DNA of 64,000 bases, taken from the NCBI GenBank assembly GCA_032718475.1, contig JAUCBJ010007477.1, positions 62,001 to 126,000 on the forward strand. The letters run 5' to 3'. This stretch comes from Nemertoderma westbladi (Eukaryota > Xenacoelomorpha > Nemertodermatida > Nemertodermatidae). Each line of letters starts with the position of its first letter. The stretch's first letter is position 1. Positions 1-7,867 of the stretch are shown in pieces. A program made the position numbers and the translations under genes. The notes under the pieces are model-generated. The model saw only the letters and a program-made list of their open reading frames with translations. It searched no databases and had not been told where the DNA came from.

Positions 1-83
1 GACCACTTTTAGAACTTTGAGACACTTTTAGTTCTTTGAGAAAATCTCAAAGAACAGATGCACTTTGAGACCCCGACTGTACG

Positions 84-770
84 TTGCCGTCCATGTATAA
101 CAATGTAGAGAATGTTATTTTATTAAAAAAAGGAAAAAAAAATTTTGAGGATACACTTCCATCCGGTTTGTTCTACAGTATCAATGACATTATAGATTAT
201 TTTAACACAGGGGCATTGAAAGATAAATTACAAATAGTTGAAAATACTCAGCAAAATAGGTTGCAATTTATTTTAGGGAAAACTGTGCGAGAGTTATTTA
301 TAGGTCAACAATTAGCCTATTATTTTGGAATTACTGAAAATAATCTCGGCGCGAATTTAAATCCAAATTTTAAAATTATTTTGAAGACAAAAAATAATAT
401 AAAGGGTTATTTAATAAAGGTTATCGGAAATGGAGAAAAAGCTTACCAGATGGTATTTTTATGCCCTCAACCACCCAATTCTATTCCAGAACCTAAGTCG
501 AACATGTACGTGACTACTAATATAATTGAAAATCAATATATTAATGACTTTGGTTTAGCTTTACTTCGTCGTGTTGCGATACCTGATGACGTGAAATATG
601 GTAGCGTAATAAATAAAGAATTTGTCAAGGATACAATTCATTATATCCCTGTAAAAAAATCATATAAGATAACATACATTCATATTGAAATAACAGACAA
701 AGAAGGAAAAGATTTGAATTTTGAATACGGGACAACATCTATTACATTACACTTTAAACGTATAAATTAA
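84..770 (+). pseudogene. Penton-like minor capsid protein, 5'-truncated duplicate
   Basis: This 228-residue frame equals residues 57-284 of the complete penton-like gene at 1733-2578, so it is the duplicated copy without its first exon-equivalent 56 residues. The missing part carries the family's N-terminal LPSNS / FPRNSAS region. The available ATG is an internal methionine (MPSMYNN), so a normal product is unlikely. Its stop is followed one base later by the next ATG, as in the intact copy. The near-identity to 1889-2578 shows a recent duplication. I treat it as a non-functional remnant of the late-gene block of element A. Confidence 0.75.
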
Positions 771-771
771 A

Positions 772-1740
772 ATGGATTCTGATTTATTTCAAAGATTAAG
801 TAAACCTCAATATGGCGGTTCAGACTCGAATCTTGCTGTTTTTAAAGGTGGTAGAAGTACCAGAGGTTCGACGCAAGTTCCTGTTTTTCGAGGTGGTTCA
901 TATATTGACCCTTACGGTCAACAAATTGGCACATTTGGTCCAAACTTAAAACAACGTCGTTTTCAGCGTTATTGTAGAGGTATGCAGGCAAATCAACACG
1001 GAGAAGGTATATTTACAGACGCCTTATCGACATTGAAAAAATTTGGTAAGCCATTAGCTAAAAAAGTTTTACAGAAAGCTTTACCATTTACCACAAAATT
1101 TATGAGACAACACGTAATACCAAAAGGTAAGCGGGTCTTACATCAGCAGGCTAATACGGTTATTAATAAAGCGTTAAATAAAATGAAACCGTCAACCAGG
1201 TCAGTTGTAGAAAAAGTTTATAAAGATTTAAAGCGACCCACTAGACCAATGTCTATGAACATACATCATCGATTAATACAAATTCTAGGCTTAAAACCGT
1301 TATTGGATCGGAATCATCCGGATATTCCGAATTGGGATATATACAGTACCACTACAGTAGATGAATTAAGCAATATAGAACAGCCAATATTAATTTTAAA
1401 TTATAGCGGGCCAAAAATTTTGGAAATTGGCATTTTAGATTTTCCAGCTCCCACGAATATAACTCGTAATAAAGACACTATCTTTATATACACAGATATT
1501 ATTAAGAGCTCATTTGTTGGCGACGCTTTAGCACCGCTCTTAAGAACCTGCCCTTTAACGCAATTAAATCGAAAATATATTAATCACGAATACGAGAGCA
1601 TTTGCTATTACCCGTTGTTGAATAAAAAACTAAAAACAATATTAATTACTTTACGTGACGGCCAAGGCGAATTAATTAACTTTAGCGGAGGTCGCACTGT
1701 TATAACACTTAAGTTAATACGGGGTGGCAGCGATGGATGA
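772..1740 (+). CDS. Chimeric ORF: core protein N-terminus fused to penton-like C-terminus
   Basis: Residues 1-166 repeat the basic core protein encoded at 2580-3140, including the Gly/Arg-rich start and the HGEGIF site followed by a lysine-rich amphipathic stretch. From residue about 167 (base 1270) the frame switches into the C-terminal half of a second penton-like family (motifs NITRNKDTIFIYTDI and FSGGRTVITLKL). That same C-terminal half is recognisable at 61087-61400. The fusion is in frame and open for 322 residues, but its position exactly at the duplication join shows it arose by tandem duplication. Its stop overlaps the ATG of the next gene by 8 bases (ATGGATGA), probably the ancestral arrangement of the two penton-like genes. 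A functional fusion product is possible but not expected. Confidence 0.7.
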   Translation: MDSDLFQRLSKPQYGGSDSNLAVFKGGRSTRGSTQVPVFRGGSYIDPYGQQIGTFGPNLKQRRFQRYCRGMQANQHGEGIFTDALSTLKKFGKPLAKKVLQKALPFTTKFMRQHVIPKGKRVLHQQANTVINKALNKMKPSTRSVVEKVYKDLKRPTRPMSMNIHHRLIQILGLKPLLDRNHPDIPNWDIYSTTTVDELSNIEQPILILNYSGPKILEIGILDFPAPTNITRNKDTIFIYTDIIKSSFVGDALAPLLRTCPLTQLNRKYINHEYESICYYPLLNKKLKTILITLRDGQGELINFSGGRTVITLKLIRGGSDG

Positions 1741-2578
1741 ATTCTACGTAAGACTACCAAGTAATTCCTGTCCAATTGATTTTCCCCGCAATAGCGCTAG
1801 TAATTATCAGATAAATTTCCATGGCGCCTTACCTATAAACCCAAACGAAAACTGGGTGGTAGGTATAAAAAGTATATTTTACTTAGCTACGTTGCCGTCC
1901 ATGTATAACAATGTAGAGAATGTTATTTTATTAAAAAAAGGAAAAAAAAATTTTGAGGATACACTTCCATCCGGTTTGTTCTACAGTATCAATGACATTA
2001 TAGATTATTTTAACACAGGGGCATTGAAAGATAAATTACAAATAGTTGAAAATACTCAGCAAAATAGGTTGCAATTTATTTTAGGGAAAACTGTGCGAGA
2101 GTTATTTATAGGTCAACAATTAGCCTATTATTTTGGAATTACTGAAAATAATCTCGGCGCGAATTTAAATCCAAATTTTAAAATTATTTTGAAGACGAAA
2201 AATAATATAAAGGGTTATTTAATAAAGGTTATCGGAAATGGAGAAAAAGCTTACCAGATGGTATTTTTATGCCCTCAACCACCCAATTCTATTCCAGAAC
2301 CTAAGTCGAACATGTACGTGACTACTAATATAATTGAAAATCAATATATTAATGACTTTGGTTTAGCTTTACTTCGTCGTGTTGCGATACCTGATGACGT
2401 GAAATATGGTAGCGTAATAAATAAAGAATTTGTCAAGGATACAATTCATTATATCCCTGTAAAAAAATCATATAAGATAACATACATTCATATTGAAATA
2501 ACAGACAAAGAAGGAAAAGATTTGAATTTTGAATACGGGACAACATCTATTACATTACACTTTAAACGTATAAATTAA
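1733..2578 (+). CDS. Penton-like minor capsid protein (element A, intact)
   Basis: From ATG 1733 this encodes 281 residues beginning MDEFYVRLPSNSCPIDFPRN. The motif order LPSNS, FPxNSxS, then a short strand with NWVVGIKSI is typical of a minor capsid/penton-like family encoded beside the capsid gene in Polinton and adintovirus-like elements; related N-termini occur at 15329 and 61090 here. I chose 1733 over the upstream frame start at 1724 because the protein family begins at this point. It lies between a penton-like paralogue (8-base overlap) and the core gene (one-base gap), as in a polycistronic late block. The frame is intact. The penton assignment rests on motif memory and context rather than structure. 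Confidence 0.7.
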   Translation: MDEFYVRLPSNSCPIDFPRNSASNYQINFHGALPINPNENWVVGIKSIFYLATLPSMYNNVENVILLKKGKKNFEDTLPSGLFYSINDIIDYFNTGALKDKLQIVENTQQNRLQFILGKTVRELFIGQQLAYYFGITENNLGANLNPNFKIILKTKNNIKGYLIKVIGNGEKAYQMVFLCPQPPNSIPEPKSNMYVTTNIIENQYINDFGLALLRRVAIPDDVKYGSVINKEFVKDTIHYIPVKKSYKITYIHIEITDKEGKDLNFEYGTTSITLHFKRIN

Positions 2579-2579
2579 A

Positions 2580-3140
2580 ATGGATTCTGATTTATTTCAA
2601 AGATTAAGTAAACCTCAATATGGCGGTTCAGACTCGAATCTTGCTGTTTTTAAAGGTGGTAGAAGTACCAGAGGTTCGACGCAAGTTCCTGTTTTTCGAG
2701 GTGGTTCATATATTGACCCTTACGGTCAACAAATTGGCACATTTGGTCCAAACTTAAAACAACGTCGTTTTCAGCGTTATTGTAGAGGTATGCAGGCAAA
2801 TCAACATGGAGAAGGTATATTTACAGACGCCTTATCGACATTGAAAAAATTTGGTAAGCCATTAGCTAAAAAAGTTTTACAGAAAGCTTTACCATTTACC
2901 ACAAAATTTATGAGACAACACGTAATACCAAAAGGTAAGCGGGTCTTACATCAGCAGGCTAATACGGTTATTAATAAAGCGTTAAATAAAATGAAACCGT
3001 CAACCAGGTCAGTTGTAGAAAAAGTTTATAAAGATTTAAAGCGACCCACTAGACCAATGTCTATGAACATACATCATCGACGTAGTAAAAAGAGAAATAT
3101 AAAGGGCAAACTGAAACACTGCGAAAAAAGTATTTTTTAA
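2580..3140 (+). CDS. Basic virion core protein (adenovirus pX/pVI-like)
   Basis: This 186-residue, strongly basic protein has a Gly-rich N-terminal part (repeats of VFKGG, VFRGG), then HGEGIFTDALSTLKKFGKPL, which resembles the glycine-containing maturation sites of adenovirus-type proteases followed by a lysine-rich amphipathic segment, and then a lysine/arginine C-terminus. Related copies at 48984-49505 and 55361-55710 keep the order (RGRG or RGKG, then LTTGLG, then LTKALPK). It probably condenses DNA or lines the capsid. The ATG follows the penton stop by one base and its TAA is two bases before the capsid ATG. The last 20 residues differ from the duplicate, which was cut at 1269. Intact. 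Confidence 0.6.
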   Translation: MDSDLFQRLSKPQYGGSDSNLAVFKGGRSTRGSTQVPVFRGGSYIDPYGQQIGTFGPNLKQRRFQRYCRGMQANQHGEGIFTDALSTLKKFGKPLAKKVLQKALPFTTKFMRQHVIPKGKRVLHQQANTVINKALNKMKPSTRSVVEKVYKDLKRPTRPMSMNIHHRRSKKRNIKGKLKHCEKSIF

Positions 3141-3142
3141 TA

Positions 3143-4390
3143 ATGTCAATTATTAAGGAATTAGATTTATTTTCTACACAGCCAATACAGACTGAATTTA
3201 AAGCAAAGCATTATGAAACAATTTACCCCGTATCTAATCTCAGAAGTGAATCTAGGGAGGTCACCTTCCTTGTACCAAGATCCAATGAATTCTATACGAA
3301 ACTGCAAGATGCGTTATTAATTACAAAATGTACTGTACGCTGGGATAGGCGACTTGAAAACTCTCATATATATATGCTGAATTACCCCACTGAAACTATG
3401 TGGAGTGATATTAAAATAGACCTTAATGAGAAGCAGGTTGAAAATAGCAATAACCATTATTTCTACAAGTCGTACTTATCCAATTTATTATTTACAACTT
3501 ACGAGGATAAAAATGGGCTACTGGGTGCGGGTGGCTTTCATCAACCTTTATCTGAACATGGAAATGAAATTAATGTCGGCGCGCATCCTATTGACGATGC
3601 CTTTAGTAAACAAATGCAATTTGTAAGTGGATTGACGATTGATTTTGATACTGAAACTAAAATAATACAACCCGGGTATGATTTAAGAATGCATTTTAGA
3701 AAAGTATCAAATTCGTTTATTTTTAAAATCACTCCAAACGCAAACGCCGTGACAAATCTTCGGCTAGAATTAGATGAAATAAAGATTCTAATCCCTAGAA
3801 TGGAGGTTAATCCAGTAATAGAAAGCAGTCACCTAAAAGGTTTAGAGAGCTACGATATTGAATATCAATTTCAAAAGAAAGAGGTGACAACATTTACTAT
3901 TCCCGCACAAACCACAAATTACACTCAAACAAACATATTTGATGGTAAAAAACCCAAATTAGTTATTATCGGCTTCATAACAAATAACGCTTATTCGGGA
4001 GAATTAATTAGCAATCCCTTGAAATTTGAACATTTTAACCTTATACGCGCGGAACTGATTGTAGACGGTCTTCCAGTAGGGGGTGTAATATACGAGCCTA
4101 ATTTTACAGATGGAACATATATTTTTGAGTATACTCAATTAATGAAGAACATTAATACATAATATTAACGGTTATGGAGGTAATAATATAGACCATTCCT
4201 GGACCATTACCTATCCTGGGACCTAACCGCCGACGGCTATGTTAGAGATCCGCAACCGTCGATATATACTAACGGCCAATTAAAATTAAGATTTGCCGAA
4301 CCGTTGGTTGAAACCATAAATGTAATCGTTTTTAATATTTATGATCAATCATTAAGTTTAAATAGCAGGAATGAAATACATATCGATTAA
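3143..4390 (+). pseudogene. Major capsid protein (hexon-like, F54H12.2-type), 3' end frameshifted
   Basis: The open frame 3143-4162 (339 residues) starts with the ELDLFS...QT motif typical of the F54H12.2-like double-jelly-roll capsid family of Polintons and adintoviruses, followed by the conserved sequence around TVRWDRRLEN and NEKQVENSN. The frame stops at 4160-4162, but family-like sequence continues in two other frames to 4388-4390: first a stretch with GYGGNNIDHSW, then one with LTADGYV and a jelly-roll-like end finishing NEIHID. Two indels between about 4155 and 4215 therefore break the last strands. The minus-strand copy at 47720-48976 keeps the same C-terminal region. Tight spacing: TAA, two bases, ATG before it, and two bases to the protease ATG after it. 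Confidence 0.8.
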
Positions 4391-4392
4391 GT

Positions 4393-4848
4393 ATGTTATC
4401 TACAGAGGACCTTGATATGTTTCCAGTGGGCGGTCACTATTTGGGAGCGTTTCCAGCTAACAAATTACCTAAATTAGATAATAATAATAAGCGGCGGGAT
4501 TATGGGTTAATAGTAAATACCGATAAAGAGCATCTGCCCGGGATTCATTGGATCGCGATATATATACGAGATAATGAGGCCGAAGTATTTGACTCGTTTG
4601 GACCAAAATATCCAAACAGATGCATCGAAAAATGGCTTGAGAAAAATTCCGCGAGGTGGCGTACTACCCGCAAACAATTTCAAGACCCCCGGAGGACCAC
4701 ATGCGGTCTGTACTGTCTTTATTATTTGGTAAATCGTATTCACACAATCTATCCAATGAGTGCGTTTACAAATAATGTGGAAATAAATGAAATAATATTA
4801 TATAAATGGCTTGTTAATTATTATAAATTAAACCAACAAACTTTGTAA
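4393..4848 (+). CDS. Adenain-like cysteine protease
   Basis: A 151-residue protease of the adenovirus endopeptidase (Ulp1-related, C5-like) fold that would mature capsid and core proteins. The catalytic set is visible and complete: His52 in GIHWIAI, Asp67 in VFDSFG, Gln97 in KQFQDP and Cys104 in TTCGLYCLYYL. The length is a little below adenovirus proteases, as usual in Polintons. The ATG sits two bases after the ancestral capsid stop. The N-terminal LDMFPVGGHYLGAFPAN matches the copies at 47186-47626 and 58373-58815. This is the only one of the three copies without a frame break. Confidence 0.9.
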   Translation: MLSTEDLDMFPVGGHYLGAFPANKLPKLDNNNKRRDYGLIVNTDKEHLPGIHWIAIYIRDNEAEVFDSFGPKYPNRCIEKWLEKNSARWRTTRKQFQDPRRTTCGLYCLYYLVNRIHTIYPMSAFTNNVEINEIILYKWLVNYYKLNQQTL

Positions 4849-4879
4849 TTAATTATTTAACTTTTGTTTATCAGATAAA

Positions 4880-5473
4880 ATGGATAATATTATTTTTGTT
4901 GATTTTCAATATTATAAGATAGACAATAAAGAGTATCCGGTAGTATTTAAAGAATTTGCTATATTCGATTCTAATTACTCCAAAACTAATATAAAGACGT
5001 TTTTAATTAAAGGCCCACCTAATATTAAGTTATCAGCATTAGATGCAGCCCACGTAAACAATTTACGGGATATGACTTCTCACTTGTCCTGGGACTATGG
5101 GGACATTTCGCAAGATGACTTTAAAAAATATATGAAGAGACATTTAAAATATAAAAAAAATATTCATGTATTTGGGTTGATGAAGCGGGCAATATTAGTT
5201 TCCCAACTCGATGTTCTCGCGCCAAATTCGATGGAGAAATTGGGAATATATAAGCAATATCACGAATATTTAACTCCTTGTCGGTTCCACGACCGATTTA
5301 TTCCGCTAGAAAATAAATGCGCGTTCCACTTAAACATAGGGGATAACTGTCTGCGATACTGCTCAGCAACTGGGGCGTATGAGATGCTACATTTTTTCAT
5401 GAGAAAACATTTAACTGCGACTGATGATGATGATAAACAGAAAGAAATAACCGCGGTGGAAGATGTACTGTAG
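4880..5473 (+). CDS. Conserved Polinton-associated protein, RNase H-fold/DEDD-like candidate
   Basis: A 197-residue intact frame beginning MDNIIFVDFQYYKID, with an early Asp (residue 8) and a Lys-Glu pair (24-25) in the pattern of a DEDD exonuclease-like first motif, then a VNNLRDMTSHLSWDYGD segment and a late Cys/His-rich region (CRFHDR, CAFHLN). I recall similar anonymous proteins with this N-terminus in endogenous elements of invertebrates; the nuclease fold is inference. It is the last gene of the plus-strand late block, 31 bases after the protease stop, and faces the TBP-like/pPolB block across a non-coding centre. No other copy is present in the window. Confidence 0.5.
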   Translation: MDNIIFVDFQYYKIDNKEYPVVFKEFAIFDSNYSKTNIKTFLIKGPPNIKLSALDAAHVNNLRDMTSHLSWDYGDISQDDFKKYMKRHLKYKKNIHVFGLMKRAILVSQLDVLAPNSMEKLGIYKQYHEYLTPCRFHDRFIPLENKCAFHLNIGDNCLRYCSATGAYEMLHFFMRKHLTATDDDDKQKEITAVEDVL

Positions 5474-6235
5474 GTTTACTCTAAGCATGTAATGTGATGG
5501 GATAATATAATTGTTTTAATGTCAATAAAAATAATAAAAACATTAAAATCTATTTTTTAATATCTCAATTTGACTGAAGGTGTAGGGCTTAAGTTTACAC
5601 TCACAAACACACCGTACCTACCGGTAGCCGGCTGTTGTATCAGAGTTTAACTACCAGTAGCTAGCTGATTTTACTGCATATACCAACAACGCTAAACTGT
5701 AGAACGGCAGAATGGCCCCGACAGCAACCACAGAGCTTTAGCGTTACCGGTACCATACTTACTAATAATAAAATTAAATTAAGTCGACATAGGGGTTCGT
5801 GAATGCAGCATTAGAGGAGGCCCACCTAACAATAGGCCTACTGGTACCGGCACCGTAGCACTCTTGTACCTGTATACTTGAATAGAGCAAGAGCATACTG
5901 GACTGCCGGTTTCTTTGATTTAAGGATTACGCTATTACACTTGAATGCTTCCAATTTTCTGTTTACAACTTTAATTGGTCTAATCTACATTACTGCGGGT
6001 GGGTGGGCTACTACTGTCACATAGGTAAGCCTATACAGCTATAGTTAACTTTATGCGGGGCCCTTTTTCGAATGTTGACTCAATATGGTTTATGGTTAAC
6101 CTTTAGTACTCACGGATAGGTAAGGTACACTTTCATTTGGTTAGGCATATAGGCCTAATGACTACTCCTCAACTGAAAGTTGACTAGCTCATTGATACAA
6201 TAGGTGTGGTTAGGTACCGGTAGGGCTATAGGTCC

Positions 6236-6433
6236 TATAAAATCCCCTCACACTCTCTGTTACTAACTTTCTACATTCACTCCTGAGCGACATCATTCAA
6301 CCAGTCATATAATGACTCCACTCGGATACAATAGGTGTGGCTCTCAGTATACCTAATTAAGCCTATATAAAATCCACCTCATTCTCTGTTACTAACATTC
6401 ACTCTATGTTGACTGTGGGACTATATAAAACAT
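6236..6433 (+). promoter_or_regulatory. Repeated TATA-like boxes
   Basis: TATA-like boxes at about 6236 (CCTATAAAATCC), 6364 (CCTATATAAAATCCACC) and 6421 (ACTATATAAAACATAG) each sit near TACAATAGGTGTGG and CATTCACTC elements, giving two imperfect repeats. Fragment C keeps the same arrangement at about 39265-39345. The plus-strand orientation points into DNA with no plus-strand gene, so a non-coding transcript or relic promoter is possible. This is inferred from sequence only. Confidence 0.35.
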
Positions 6434-6604
6434 AGTTAATTTATTTATGTATTCGCTTTTTTTAATTATATAAAATAGATTCGGTCTACTAAGTTTTATA
6501 AGCAACAATAACCGATAGGCCTAACAATAACAATAACAATAACAACAACCCTAAATTTATTACTGTATTAGGCTAGGCGTATACCTTTTATAGTCCTATA
6601 TGTG

Positions 6605-6870
6605 GATCCGCCTGTAGAGTTTCCTCCATTGCCGGTACCTGTAAATGGTTGTTTATAGGCCGGCTAACTTCTACCGGTCTTTGTGTTGGTATATTGAAGT
6701 GAAGTGTGTCATCAACATCATTCTCCCAATTTTCGCTAGAGGGTGAGCTTCCCGATATTCGCGATGGTTGTATCTTTATAACAAGCGAGAAATCTTTTGA
6801 AATTTCAACCGTTGTAGGCGATAAAGGTAGACCATCTACTTGACCTACTCCATATTCTATATGCGGATTA
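6605..6870 (-). pseudogene. Fragment related to the small acidic protein gene at 39567-39953
   Basis: The reverse strand encodes a stretch with VIKIQPS and SENWEND that aligns with VRIQPG and QENWEDG of the intact 128-residue protein at 39567-39953. There is no usable start, and the sequence after it diverges. It keeps its place between the TBP-like gene and the centre of the element, as in fragment C. Function unknown. Confidence 0.5.
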
Positions 6871-7318
6871 GCGATATATGCTCTGGTCGTTGTTCTATTC
6901 TGAATGTAGGGAGATGCATAGCCGATGTTTTAATGATATGTACCGGTATACAGACTAGTAACAGATAGGAGGGCATCGTCTTTGACTATGAATACCAGCA
7001 CATAGCCCTAATCTTTTCTCACCGAGCTTAGCGTTGCCCACCGCACTCTCGCACACTCATAAGTAACAGATGCGCTATTGTAACTCACTCGTGAGCAACA
7101 ATGCCAAGTTAGCTAGCTAGCTACAGCCTCTGAGTATACTATGCCTACTTGAGTGTTACAAGCAACAATTGCTCTACCGAAGTTAATTTCCTCTCAAACT
7201 AGGTGTGATTTTAAAAAAATATTCATAATTTTTTTCCAACCAATTTAATATATATATATATTTTACAGTAAAAATCTCCACCACCAAACAGCAACAACAA
7301 CAATAAATTTCACTCACA

Positions 7319-7867
7319 CTAATTATATTTTACAACAAAAACGCTCGCATCAAACAATAATAAATTATTAACCAGTTTGTTGAATATAGGGTAATATATA
7401 TGAAATTTAAACGGGGAACACATTAATGTACATTTACCTGTGTAGAAGCAGCAAACAACAACATTATTATTTATTCTGACTTTACAGTTATTGAATATTT
7501 CAGGTTCATATATAACTTGAAGTTGCACATTATCAAAGACAACATAAAACCCAGTATTGTTTATCAATAACCTATAGACTACAGACTTAATACTAAAAAT
7601 ATAAGTACATAAATTAACAGATTTTAAAATCAAATTAATACTAGTTTTATCAAATATATGCTTTTTTACTTTTTGGAAATTATACTTACTGCCTAATAAT
7701 GTAATACGACCATTTTTAAATATTAATAATGTGGCACCAAATATCTTATATATAAATTGATTTGGTTTGAGTATGTGTTTACCAGATAATTGATTTTTTA
7801 ATTCTTTAAAATTAATCGCTAACACTTGCTGGCAACTTATATTTTTATTTACTATTTGATAATTCAT
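7319..7867 (-). CDS. TATA-binding-protein-like (TBP-fold) protein, copy A
   Basis: From ATG 7867 this encodes about 182 residues, close to the length of the TBP saddle core. The layout follows TBP: an N-terminal VNKNIS strand; LKPNQF-YKI at the place of the NPKRF...MRI region; LLIFKNGRITLLGSK matching the LIF-SGK-TGAK strand-turn; and in the second half YEPEIFNNCKVRI, matching the diagnostic YEPELFPG...YR segment, then VVVCCFYTGKCTLMCS and HIYYPIFNKLVNNLL, matching the final strand and helix. It overlaps the 3' end of pPolB by 23 bases. A likely role is DNA binding in transcription of the element; the groove-contacting phenylalanines are only partly kept. Copies B (18780-19274) and C (40617-41021) show the same pattern. 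Confidence 0.65.
   Translation of the reverse strand: MNYQIVNKNISCQQVLAINFKELKNQLSGKHILKPNQFIYKIFGATLLIFKNGRITLLGSKYNFQKVKKHIFDKTSINLILKSVNLCTYIFSIKSVVYRLLINNTGFYVVFDNVQLQVIYEPEIFNNCKVRINNNVVVCCFYTGKCTLMCSPFKFHIYYPIFNKLVNNLLLFDASVFVVKYN

Larger units (their letters stand above)
81..3077 (+). repeat. Tandem duplication of a 1,808-bp unit
   Basis: Positions 81-1269 and 1889-3077 are almost identical (I noticed two substitutions, near 396/2204 and 997/2805). The unit covers 1270-3077; the left copy lacks its first part and begins at 81. The join at 1269/1270 places the end of a core-gene copy against the 3' half of a different penton-like gene. Bases 1-80 carry repeated CTTTGAG-type motifs and match nothing else here. 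An assembly artefact cannot be excluded. Confidence 0.9.
5474..7318. other. Non-coding centre of element A
   Basis: No convincing long gene. The stretch lies between two convergent gene blocks and has short AGGCCTA, ACCGGTA and GCTAGC boxes and a degenerate gene relic at 6605-6870. It resembles 38860-40616 in fragment C: boxes around 5640 match 38880, 6130-6430 match 39190-39350, and 6900-7040 match 40190-40330. This conservation between two copies marks it as part of the element and not flanking DNA. Confidence 0.7.
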
